The notes under the pieces were generated by a model, which searched no databases, was not told the origin of the DNA, and was given only the letters and a program-made list of their open reading frames with translations. The translations under genes were made by a program, and so were the position numbers. Below, piece after piece: positions 1-8,066 of a stretch of 19,344 nt of DNA. Every line of letters starts with the position of its first letter. Position 1 is the stretch's first letter. The DNA is from Candidatus Ideonella esbjergensis (GTDB lineage: Bacteria; Pseudomonadota; Gammaproteobacteria; Burkholderiales; Burkholderiaceae_C), in contig JADJLP010000008.1 of the NCBI GenBank assembly GCA_016710065.1, forward strand, positions 1-19,344, read 5' to 3'.

Positions 1-698
1 GCGCATAGGGGCAGATGTACTTGCACATCTGCTCGCGCAAGAAAGCGGCATTGCCATGGGCTGGCGCCGCTGTGGGAGACAACGCAAAACCATTTGGGGG
101 TGAAGGCCAGCGCGGCGGCTTCAGCCGCCAGCGATGTGGATGGGCACGAAATAATGGCGACGAAGGTGAAGCCGGTGACCAGCGCGAAGGCCCACCACGC
201 CAGTTGCTTGCCGCCCTTGCGCAGCAACTTGTTCGCGCTCCAGGGCGCAGCATCGAGCACGCATGCGGGCCTGGCGGTCGCCCTCGATGCGTTGCTCGAA
301 CCACATGAAGATCTCCGTTTATTACCGTTTGCGAACGGCTTCTTAGCCGCACCGAACGCGCCCGGCGATGGCCGTGAGGAAGAACAGCAGCAGCGCGGCG
401 ATCACCATCAGCGCCGCAGGGTAGATGAAAGTCTTGCACGGGTACAGCACCAGGCCAAGGAACATAGAAACAGCCGGCTTCCAGGTCGAATAACGGGGCC
501 TGGCAGCCGTTATGGAGTCAGCCGGGGGCGCCGTAGAACACCAACTGGGTGAGACCCACGGCAATCCAGCGCCAGTTGGCAAAGATTTTTTGACACTGCG
601 GGGTGAACCTTGGCTTCGGCGGCGTAGAGCAGCTTGCCCTTGTCGATGACGGGTTGGATGGGGATCAGGGAGGGGTCAAGGTTCAGGCTGCTTTTCAG
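1..698 (-). CDS. ccoG: Cytochrome c oxidase accessory protein CcoG (FixG/RdxA), 5' part, frameshifted, cut by window start
   Basis: CcoG is an inner-membrane polyferredoxin-type protein needed for copper handling and assembly of cbb3-type cytochrome oxidase. Reading across three or more frameshifts on the minus strand gives the family N-terminus in order: a GKLLYAAEAKVHP segment, IFANWRWIAVGLTQLVFYG (first membrane span), a phenylalanine/leucine-rich second span ending in TAIAGR, then WFEQRIEGDRQARMR, then WWAFALVTGFTF, and finally FLREQ followed by the CKYICPY cysteine motif right at the window edge. The cluster-binding C-terminal part lies outside the window. No ATG, GTG or TTG sits at the natural start. 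The in-frame CTG at 698-696 overlaps the TGA of the upstream Rrf2 gene, so the real start may be an ATG misread as CTG, or a true CTG. Same direction as nsrR and nnrS, probably one transcript. Confidence 0.85.
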
Positions 699-1141
699 GC
701 GGCGCGGGCGGGCAGGGGTGACGGTGCGTGTGTGCTTGGCGGCGCGGCTGGGCGGCGGCAGCACGTCAGCCGGGTGTGGGCGTTCAGCTCTTGCATGAAG
801 GCGCCCGGGGCGTTGTTGAAGATGCAGGTCAGTCCGCATCGACCGGTGATACTGCAGGTGTTGTGGTCGGCGTGGCACTCGACCAGGAAAAGTCCCGGTC
901 TCGATGCTGCACCACCGCAGGTTGATCTGTTGGAGCGCGCTTGCGATACCCATGCCGCCGCCCTTGCCGCGCACGGTGGTGATCCAGCCGGCCAGGCCCG
1001 AGCTGGTGGGTGATCTTCATCACGTGCGCCTGCGAGATGCCGTAGACCTCATTGCCCCCTCGGCGATGGTGCACAGCCGTTCGGGTGCTGGCTGCGCGGC
1101 AACAGGCGCAGCGCGTAGTCGGTCATGGTGGTCAGACGCAT
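695..1141 (-). CDS. nsrR: Rrf2-family transcriptional regulator, NsrR-like nitric oxide sensor (frameshifted)
   Basis: NsrR is a cytoplasmic Fe-S repressor that senses nitric oxide. The start is firm: ATG at 1141-1139 is preceded by AAGGAG and opens with MRLTTMTDYALRLL, the classic Rrf2 N-terminus. After a frameshift come VYGISQAHVMKITHQLG (recognition helix region) and ITTVRGKGGGM (wing). The C-terminal half shows ECHADHNTCSITGRCGLTC. Its three cysteines, spaced Cys-x6-Cys-x5-Cys, match the NsrR cluster ligands. LxxF/ELxxHTLADVL follows as in the family. Length is about 149 aa, as expected. It lies 37 bp downstream of nnrS, a typical NsrR/NnrR target, which favours NsrR over IscR or RirA. 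An indel near 765 shifts the tail into the ccoG frame, so the exact stop (TGA at 697-695) is likely but not certain. Confidence 0.83.
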
Positions 1142-1178
1142 GGCTGGGCTCCTTGTTTCATTAACAGGCGTGGTGGGT

Positions 1179-2381
1179 TCAGCCCGCTGGCAGGCCGTCG
1201 GCGCGCAGCCGCAGCAGCAGCGGCGTGTAGCGCCCCAGGTGAAACGCGAGCGCCAGCGACCACAGCGCTGCCAACACTTCCACCGCTGGCGGCAGCCAGG
1301 CCGGCATCAACAGCGGCACGAACACGCACACCATGGCGGCCGCGAGCACGACGGGTAGGCGGCCACTTCCATGTGGCCCGCGTGCAGCAAGCGGCCGGTG
1401 CGCCCAAGCGCGGTGCGGGTCATCATGCCCAGCGTATGAGCGCGCCGATCAGAACCCACCGGTGAGCGCGTGCGTGGGCAGGTTGGGGCGGTCCATCCCA
1501 GCTCGGCGGCCGAGCGCAAGGCGGATGAATGGGCCGTGAGGCATGGGCGGCATGCAGCACCCACACCAGCGGGTGGCGCAGCGTCTGCCGCGGCTGCTTA
1601 CAGCACCAGCGGCTGGCGTGGGCCAGCAAGGCCAGCGCCGCCAGCGCGGCCATCACCGGGCCATGCAGTTGCAGTGCGTCGGCCGCCAGCAGTGCCAGCA
1701 CGCTGCCCAACGCAGCCTTCTCCACACGTTCGTCGCGTCGGGCCCGCGCGCCGGGCACGCCGTTGTTGGTGAACATGGGCAGTACGCGTCCGGCCATCAC
1801 TGCGATGATGAACAACAGCACGTCCAGCGCCACCGGCACACCCAGCGCGGCGGGCAGGTGCAGCCAACCCAACTGGTTCAGATGCAAGGCGGCGTTGGCA
1901 CGCTGGCCAGCACACACAACGGGCCCACGAAGAAGTAGTTGCGCTGGTTGCCGCCAGCACGCAGCGCTCGCCACAGGCCCCAGGCCGCCAACGACGGAAG
2001 AGTACGTTCGCCAGCGCCGCCGCCCACGCTACGGGGCGTGAGCACCCTTACACGCGCGGCCAGCCACAGCGCAGCCAGCGCCATCAGCAACCAGCCGGTG
2101 GGTGTGGAGCCGGCCGGAAACCAGTTGCGCCCAGCGGTGAACAGAAGCCCACCACCACCGCCAGCGTGTAGCCAAACACCATCTCATTGCGCATGCCACA
2201 GCGGGCGCAGCCAGGCCGGTAACACCAGGCCACAGAACTGCGAGGCCCACAGCCAACACCGACAGGGCCGCAAACACTGGCAACCAGCAGGTAGAAGGGC
2301 GAAAGCCAGATCCGTTGGCGCGAGTTGACGTGGGGTGCGGCGCTGGGCGGGCTCTTGCAACCGCAGCAAAGTGCTGCTCAT
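1179..2381 (-). CDS. nnrS: NnrS family membrane protein (nitric oxide response), frameshifted
   Basis: NnrS is a haem- and copper-containing inner-membrane protein with about 12 spans that protects metabolism under nitrosative stress in denitrifiers. The start ATG (2381) opens with MSSTLLRLQEP and is followed by the family segment DLAFxPFYLL (broken by an indel). The middle third is clean: ALDVLLFIIAVMAGRVLPMF then TNNGVPGARARRDERVEKAAL, the NnrS hallmark. Later segments are LAHASRW, PLVWVLHAAYA (shifted), then LGMMTRTALGRTGRLL and HAGHMEVAAY, also characteristic. At least five indels break the frame. The total span of 1,203 nt (about 401 codons) equals the usual family length, so no large deletion is present. 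The gene is transcribed toward nsrR, suggesting an autoregulated NO-responsive unit. Confidence 0.9.
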
Positions 2382-2507
2382 GGGGATGGCCGTAGAGGAT
2401 CTAAACAGGATGCATCAATTGTCGCGGCGAGGCCTGTTTGAAGCAGCCTCCAAAATAGGCTTAAACTGCCAAGGGTCATTTGCTTCTGACCCCTACCAAC
2501 CCACCAC
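2382..2507. promoter_or_regulatory. Divergent control region between nnrS and the HPP-CBS gene
   Basis: 126 bp without a gene. It contains GATGCATC (2409-2416), an 8-bp palindrome that resembles one arm of the NsrR operator (GATGCAT-type half site). On the minus strand the same place reads TTGATGCATCCTGT (2418-2405), an imperfect FNR/DNR-type dyad with one good half (TTGAT). Either would fit an NO- or oxygen-controlled nnrS promoter. Only the bases are observed; the binding assignments are inference. Confidence 0.35.
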
Positions 2508-3660
2508 GTGCCCTGGAGACAACGCTGGCCGCGCGTGGCCGATTGGTGCCGCGCGTTGTGTTTTACGCCGCTGGCCGATGATGCGCGTGAGCGAATCCGC
2601 GTGCTGGTGGGGGCCGCGGGCCTCTTGTTCACCGCGCTGCTCAGCCGTCTGTCGGTGAGCGGCGAGGGCGCGCTGTGGCTGATGGCGCCGGTGGGCGCCA
2701 GTGCGGTGCTGGTGTTGCGCTGCCGGCCAGCCCGCCCGCGCAGCCCTGGGCGGACGTGGGTGGCAACACCGTGCTCCTGGCCCTGGCTGGTTTGGCCTGC
2801 GCAGCGCGGAGTCCCCTCCCACCTGATGGCGGACCCGGTGGCCTGGCTGACGGGCATCGCACTGATGATGGCCTGCCGCTGCCTGCACCACCCGGTGGCG
2901 CCGTGGCGCTGCTGATGGTACTCACAGGCATGCACGACCCCCAGGTGGCGCCCGCGCCGGTGGCCCCTCAATTCGGCGCTGCTGGTGCTGGCGGGCTTGC
3001 TCTTTCCTGAACCCGGCCACAGGCCGGCGCTACCCACACCCGCAGAGAAGTGCACCCAGCCCGCTGCCAGTGCCGCGCAAACCGGTTTCCACAGGGCCGA
3101 TCTGGATGCGGTGCTGGCCCGCTACAACCAGGTGCTGGACGTGCCGCGCGACGACCTCCGCAATCTGATTAAACAATCCAGATAGCGAGCCCGCCTTGGC
3201 GGCCCGGCGCCTGCGCGCTGCGCTGTGCCGACGTGATGTCGCGCGAGCCGCCGCGGCCATCGAATTCGGCGCAGCGCTGGAGGACGCCTGATTTGCTGAT
3301 GCAGCCGCGCCGCATCAGGTGCTGCCGGTGGTGGACCGCTACCAGCACATCGTGGGCATCGTCACCCGGGCCGATTTCTTGCGCGAAGCCAGGCTGGACG
3401 TGCGCCCGGGCCTGGGCCAGCGCCTGCACCGCTTACTGCGGCCCACGCCCGGCGCTGAATCAGACAAGCCCAAGGTCGTGGGGCAGATCATGACCCGCCA
3501 GGTGCGCGTGGTGAGTGCCGAGCGCTTGCTGAGCGAACTGGTGCCGGTGTTTGCCAGCACCGGCACGCACATCCGGTGATCCGGCCCAACAACAATGGTC
3601 GGCGTGATCACCCAGTCGGACGTGGTGGCGGCGCTGATGCACGAGGGCGCGCGTGAATGA
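2508..3660 (+). CDS. HPP family transmembrane protein with C-terminal CBS domain pair (frameshifted)
   Basis: An integral membrane HPP domain (four spans, roughly residues 20-165) is joined to two cytoplasmic CBS modules. Visible HPP features are RIRVLVGAAGLLFTALLSRL, WLMAPVGASAVLV, PAQPWADVGGNTV (shifted) and, with one base corrected near 2890, CLHPPGGAVALLM, which contains the family's His-Pro-Pro motif. After ADLDAVLARYNQVLDVPRDD come the first CBS (DVMSRE, then VLPVVDRYQHIVGIVTRADF) and the second (IMTRQVRVVSAERLLSELV, then MVGVITQSDVVAALM). The start is uncertain: GTG 2508 opens the longest consistent frame, but the ribosome site is weak. Plant and cyanobacterial HPP proteins transport nitrite. 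Location beside nnrS/nsrR makes an anion or nitrite role possible but unproven here. At least four indels are present. Confidence 0.85.
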
Positions 3661-3674
3661 CGAGCAGGCTGAGC

Positions 3675-4514
3675 TCACTTGGCCGCGTTCGCGAAGAACA
3701 ACTGTTCGCCCGCCGATCTTGTAGGCCACAATGTTGGCCTGGCCAGACGGCGACAACACCACCCAGTCGGCAAACTGCTGCTTAATCACGGCCTTCACAT
3801 GCAGGTGTTTGACGGGTTCACCACCATCACGCCGTACTGGTTGAACAGGCTCTTGTCGCCTTCCACCAGCACCGCCGAACCCCTGCCGCGGTTCTTGAAG
3901 CTCAGCCAGGTGCCGCGGTCGGTGAGCCCATGAAGCGTCAGGTGGACGAGCCCATGTTCAGAGGCAGGCCCATACCGCAGCCGCATTCGCTGTAGCCAGC
4001 CGGCGGGCGGCAGCCAGGTCGATGGGCGGCCTTCCACAAGCGCAACTCAGCCGCATGCGTGCCGCTCTTGTCACCGCGCGGGGTGAAGCTGGCGCCGGTG
4101 AACCGGCTTGCCGCAGCGCGGCGGCAATGTTATTGCCCTTGAGTTGGGCCGGATCATTGGCCGGGCCCACGAGCACGAAATCGTTGTACATCACGTTGCG
4201 GCGCTCAGTGGCAAAGCCCTCGGCCACGAACTTGTTCTCGGCGGCGGTGTCGTGCACGAAGCCGCACTTCGACATCGCCACGGCGGCCGGTGTCCAGCGC
4301 CTGGCCGGTGCCCACGGCTACCCCGCGCACGTCGACGCCGCTGGCCTGCTGAGGCGGAAGCAGGTGCGTGAACAGGCCCGGTAAGCCAGTGGACGTGGTG
4401 GAGGCCATCACGATGAACTTGGCGTCCTGAGCGGATGCCTGCGTACCGCACAGAGTGAGGGTGGGCTGCGAACAGCAGGTGGGAGCACGGGGCCGACCGC
4501 TGGAGGTTGTTCAG
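3675..4514 (-). CDS. tupA: Tungstate ABC transporter, periplasmic binding protein TupA (frameshifted)
   Basis: TupA captures tungstate in the periplasm for the TupB/TupC importer. With indels smoothed, the N-terminus is a signal peptide (hydrophobic LFAAxLTLCG stretch, then an Ala-x-Ala-type cleavage region), followed by FIVMASTTSTGLPGLF. Its STTST stretch corresponds to the TTTS-type oxyanion loop of TupA. Next come VGTGQALDTGRRGDVEV, HDTAAENKFVAEGFATERR, NVMYNDFVLVGPANDPAQLK, a PRGDKSGTHAAE segment (the second conserved loop), LTDRGTWLSFKNRG and LVEGDKSLFNQYGVMVVNP. The protein ends FFANAAK. Length is about 280 codons, normal for TupA. The start is ambiguous: the in-frame CTG at 4514-4512 overlaps the tupC stop (CTGA). 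It lies 14 bp from the convergent HPP-CBS gene. Confidence 0.88.
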
Positions 4515-5276
4515 GTCAAAGACAGTTCTCCTTTGAGAAATTGGAGGCAGCCTCGGTGGGCAGCTCGTCATTGAAAAAATTGGTCGGTGGGCAGCACCAC
4601 CAGCCGAGACGGCCGCCTCGAGGTAGGCCAACCGGTTGCTCAGACGCTTGGCCGACCCAGGTTGTGCGTGCTCATCTCCACGTCACGCCGTCCTGCGCGA
4701 AATCGTCGATCAGCGTTTCCACCTCGCGCTTGGAGAGGGGCCGCAGGCTGGCCGTGGGCTCGTCCAGGAACAGGATGTCGGGTTGCAAGGCCCAGGCACG
4801 GCCATGGCCAGGCGTTGTTGCTGGCCACCGGAGAGGTCGCGGGCCGGCCGGTTGGCCAGCGCGGCCAGGCCCCACGCGTTGCAGGGCCTGCCCGCGCGTG
4901 CGGCACGGTGGGCCTTGGGCACCTTGCGCAGCCACAGCGCCAGCAGCACATTGCGCCGCACCGAGAGCCGCAGCAGGAAGGGATGCTGGAACAGCATGGC
5001 AACCACGGGCGCCCGACCTTCGGCTGCCAAGGGATGTAACTGGCGCTCGCCGGCACTGGCCGGCAGCAGGCCGTGCAGCAAACGCAGCAACGTGGTCTTG
5101 CCCGAGCCGTTGGGGCCCAGCAGGGCCAGGCGGTCGCCACGGTTGAGTTGCAGTTGAACGCTCTTCAGCGCTGGCACGGCGCCGAAGTGCACTGAGGCCT
5201 GTGCCAGGCTGATCAAGGGTTCGGCCGGCTGAGTGCGCGTGGCGGTGGGGCTGAAGGCCAGCTCGTCGCGTTTCAC
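4511..5276 (-). CDS. tupC: Tungstate ABC transporter, ATP-binding protein TupC (frameshifted)
   Basis: Cytoplasmic ATPase of the tungstate importer. The start is GTG at 5276-5274, overlapping the tupB stop as GTGA. Motifs in order are ISLAQASVHFGAVPALKSV, Walker A LLGPNGSGKTTLLRLL, Q-loop MLFQHPFLL, ABC signature RDLSGGQQQRLAMA, Walker B DILFLDEPTAS (one indel later) and the H-loop MSTHN. After further indels the frame continues as LAYLEAAVSAGG to a C-terminal FLKGELSLT and TGA at 4513-4511. The roughly 255-codon length is standard. The preserved motifs argue for a functional gene with sequencing indels. It sits between tupB and tupA, with stop/start overlaps at both ends, indicating translational coupling. 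Confidence 0.9.
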
Positions 5277-6000
5277 GCCAGTGCCTCGCGCTGGTTGGCC
5301 ACCTTGCCGCCACCTTGAGCCTGCAGTGCAAAAGATGAACAGGTTCACCACGCCCACCACGCCCAGCAGCACCCCGCCAAAGGCCAGGGCCAGCGGCAGA
5401 TCGCCCTTGCTGGTTTCCAGTGCGATGGCGGTAGTTATCACCCGGGTGATGCCGTTGATGTTGCCGCCCACCACCATCACCGCACCCACCGCGGCCACGG
5501 CGCGGCTAAAGGCGGTGAGCAGCACGGTGACCACGCCGAAGCGTTCATGCACCAGCACCAGCAGTGCACACATCAGCGGGCTGGCGCCCATGGAGCGCAG
5601 TTGGTCGCCGCCCTCGGCTCAGGCCGTCCAGCACCAGGCGGCGTGCCAGCGCCGCAATCAGTGGCACCACCAGGAACGGTTTGCGCCACCACCAGCGGCA
5701 GGTGGGTGTGAACAGCAGACCCCACGCGCCCAGCGGCCCTGACGCGAGAGCAACAGGTGACCAGCAGGCCCACCACCACGCGGGCAGGGCCAGCAAGGTG
5801 TTCACCAACCAAACGGCCACGCTGTGACCTGGAAAGTGCGCCACCGCCAACCAGGCACCGAGCAGCAAGCCGGCCACGGCGCCCAAGGCACAGGCGGTGA
5901 CGCTGACGCGCAGCGACAGGCTCACGATGCGCAGCAACTCGGCGTCAGCATGGGCGATCAGGTTCAGCGCCAGCGCCAAGCTCTCGGTCAGCGTGTTCAT
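5273..6000 (-). CDS. tupB: Tungstate ABC transporter, permease TupB (frameshifted)
   Basis: Inner-membrane channel of the tungstate importer (binding-protein-dependent permease fold). ATG 6000 opens with MNTLTESLALALNLI and continues to LLRIVSLSLRVSVTACALGA, GLLLGAWLAV and, after indels, ALPxVVVGLLVYLLLSR-type wording. Then come VVPLIAALARRLVLDGL and the EAA-like loop region RSMGASPLMCALLVLVHERF, followed by AFSRAVAAVGAVMVVGGNI and ITRVITTAIALETSKGDLP, both typical of TupB/CysT-like tungstate permeases. It ends NQREALA. Length is about 242 codons, typical for the family. It is the first gene of the tupBCA unit and divergent from moeA. The start region is unusual: an identical 11-base block containing ATG lies 17 bp upstream (see the repeat at 5990-6017). 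Confidence 0.9.
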
Positions 6001-6017
6001 GTGGCAAGCGTGTTCAT
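5990..6017 (-). repeat. 11-bp direct repeat duplicating the tupB start, creating a tiny leader ORF
   Basis: ATGAACACGCT occurs at 6017-6007 and again at 6000-5990 on the minus strand, separated by 6 bases. The upstream ATG opens a six-codon frame (Met-Asn-Thr-Leu-Ala-Thr) whose TGA overlaps the tupB ATG. It may be a slip duplication, a basecalling artefact, or a translationally coupled leader. I cannot distinguish these from the sequence. Confidence 0.5.
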
Positions 6018-6035
6018 ATCGGGCGAGTATGGCGA

Positions 6036-6053
6036 TATGCAAGTCATTGCATA
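6036..6053. promoter_or_regulatory. Perfect inverted repeat between tupB and moeA, candidate oxyanion-responsive operator
   Basis: TATGCAA, four bases (GTCA), then TTGCATA: a perfect 7-bp dyad, strikingly AT-rich in this GC-rich DNA. It lies 36 bp upstream of the tupB ATG and 84 bp upstream of the moeA ATG. With flanks, the minus strand reads TGTTATGCAA...TTGCATATCG, whose ends recall the CGTTAT/ATAACG half sites of ModE-type regulators. No regulator gene for it is visible in the window. The dyad is observed; operator function and ModE kinship are inference. Confidence 0.45.
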
Positions 6054-6136
6054 ACAATGCCTGGCGGGTCTTGGCAGGGCCTCTCTGCGACCCCAGTGGA
6101 CAATGCCGCCCACCCTCTTGATGCGATGGACTGACC

Positions 6137-7403
6137 ATGGCTGAACTCGGCCCTTCCCCTTGCCGCCGGCAACGAGCTGCCCGTGGCCGTGGCCCGCCAG
6201 GCCATTGCCGACGCCCTGCGCCCCATCACCGAGCGCGAGACGGTGCCGCTGCTGACCGCACTCGGCCGGGTGCTGGCCGAGGACGTGGTCTCGCCGATCG
6301 ACGTGCCCGCGCACGACAACTCGGCCATGGACGGCTATGCCTTTCGTGGCGCCGAGCTGTGCACCGACAGCCCACCAGCCTGGTCGCGACCGGCCCCACC
6401 GTATTGGCTGGCATGCTGCTGGACCAGCCCGTGCAGCCGGGCCAGTGCGTGCGCATCATGACCGGCGCGGTGATGCCCGCCGGCCTGGACACCGTGGTGC
6501 CTCAGGAGCTGTGCCGGGTGGCGGAGGGTCGCGTGAGCCTTGCCGCCGGCGTGCTGAGGGCCGGCGAGAACCGCCGCAAGCAGGGTGAAGACCTGGCGCG
6601 TGGCAAGCCAGCCCTCACGGCCGGCCGGCTGCTGGGCCCGGCCGAACTGGGCCTGGTGGCCTCGCTGGGCATCGCCGAGCTGCGCGTGCTGCGGCGGCTG
6701 CGCGTGGCGCTGTTCTCCACCGGCAACGAGTTGCGCACGCTGGGCCAGCCGCTGGATGAGGGCTGCATCTACGACAGCAACCGCTACAGCCTGATGGGGG
6801 CCTGGCCCGGCTGGGCGTGGAGGTGATCGACCTGGGCCTGGTGCCGGACGAGCCGGCGCGCCTGGCCGCCACGCTGGACGAAGCCATTGCCCGCGCCGAC
6901 GTGGTGTTGACCAGCGGCGGCGTGAGCGTGGGCGACGCCGACCACACCAAGGATTGCTGGCCAGCCAGGGCGAGGTGGCGTTCTGGAAAGTGGCGATGCG
7001 ACCAGGGCGGCCGTTCGCGTTTGGGCCCTTGCATGGAGGCAGCGCAAAAACAGCCTGGCTGTTTGCGCTGCCCGGCAACCCTGTGGCGGCGCTGGTGACC
7101 TACTACGTGTTCGCCCGCGATGCACTGCTGGCCCTGGCGGGTGCGCAGCCCCGGCCGCTGCCCAGCCTGAAGGCCCGCAGCGTGGCGGCGATACGCAAGC
7201 GCCCGGGCCGCAGCGAGTTCCAGCGTGCCATCGTCAGTCCGGCCGCCGAGGGTGGCTGGGAGGTACGCCTCACCGGCGCGCAAGGCGCCGGCATCTTGCG
7301 CAGCATGACCGAGGCCAACGCTCTGGTGGTGTTGGGCCACGAGCAAGGCTCGGTGGCCGTGGGCGACGAAGTGAGCGTCTGGCTGTTCGAAGGGCTCGTT
7401 TGA
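6137..7403 (+). CDS. moeA: Molybdopterin molybdenumtransferase MoeA (frameshifted)
   Basis: MoeA inserts molybdate (or tungstate) into adenylated molybdopterin in the cytoplasm, the last common step of the cofactor pathway. ATG 6137 starts MAELGPSP; an indel near 6155 then gives LPVAVARQAIADALRPI. Family motifs in order are VPAHDNSAMDGYAFRG, GQCVRIMTGAVMPAGLDTVV, VALFSTGNELRTLGQPL, IYDSNRYSLMGA, VVLTSGGVSVGDADHTK, FWKVAMRPGRPFAFG and FALPGNPVAALVTYYVF, ending in a domain-IV barrel (ILRSMTEANALVVLG). It spans about 422 codons, as expected. Indels lie near 6155, 6375, 6800 and 6953. Divergent from the tungstate transporter, so W or Mo supply and insertion are probably co-regulated. The catalytic loops are intact. 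Confidence 0.94.
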
Positions 7404-7414
7404 GTGGCTGTTGA

Positions 7415-7814
7415 CGGCGCATAGCGGCCGGCCGTATTTCGTCATTCCCGCGTAGGCGGGAATCCATGTCTTTGCGTCGGCTGCGGCAGTGCAGCGGCGG
7501 TACCTTCGGCCTACGGACTCCTCGCGGACAAGCGCCGTGCCCTCTGTTGCGCCTGCGCTCTCTTGTTCCGCCTTGGCCCTCGGCGCTCTCTACCCAAACG
7601 CGATGTGCCCTCCGTCCGAAGGCACCACCACTGCCCTGCAACCCCTGACGGTGGCGGTCCACCTGGTGGCGCGCCACCGCTGTCTCAGGCAGAGGGTGTC
7701 GGGTACCCGTCGACCTCTGCCCCGCCACCGACGTGTGAGCGAGAAAACCTGGATTCCCGCCTGCGTGGGAATGACGGGGTCGAGGGACGGGGGATGACGG
7801 ACTGCTATGCGCCG
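7415..7814. repeat. About 400-bp intergenic element with nested terminal inverted repeats (MITE/REP-like)
   Basis: Outer arms: CGGCGCATAGC (7415-7425) and its exact reverse complement at 7804-7814. Inner arms: a 27-bp block at 7440-7466 matched in inverted orientation at 7750-7776 with only two mismatches. Each inner arm is itself a dyad built on ATTCCCGC / GCGGGAAT, the core of a palindromic repeat common between genes in many proteobacteria. The ~280 bp between the inner arms has no convincing gene; short open frames there lack recognisable protein features. The whole sits directly after the moeA stop and could end transcription of moeA. Confidence 0.6.
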
Positions 7815-8066
7815 CAGGCGGTTTGCCACGGGCTGTGCTCCATAAGCGCTCGACTGCGGCCAGGGCCATGGACACAACGCGGCGCTCCAGGCCTGGATTG
7901 TTCAAGCCTGTGACACCGCTTGCGGGTTAGCCCTTGAGTTCGTGAGGGTGCGCGGCCTGCGCAGCTTGGCACGCTAGTTGCCGAGTAAAGCCTCCGGAGC
8001 GTCGGCCGTTGTTGGTCGATGTGACACGGTGCACCCCCTTCGATACGAGAAAGTAGGAGACAACCC
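7815..8066 (+). promoter_or_regulatory. Promoter and leader of the quinoprotein alcohol dehydrogenase
   Basis: 252 bp without a supportable gene. A strong ribosome site (AGGAGA, 8055-8060) precedes the ATG at 8067. Two 8-bp palindromes lie upstream: CTCCGGAG at 7992-7999 and GGTGCACC at 8028-8035. No sigma-70 promoter stands out. Either palindrome could bind the LuxR-type regulator encoded downstream, but they do not match the dyad before the TonB receptor. Confidence 0.35.

Noticed and set aside
7466..7750. Small proteins in the region between the inverted repeats
   Set aside because: Several short frames overlap on both strands with no ribosome sites or domains, and the segment looks like the core of a repeat element.
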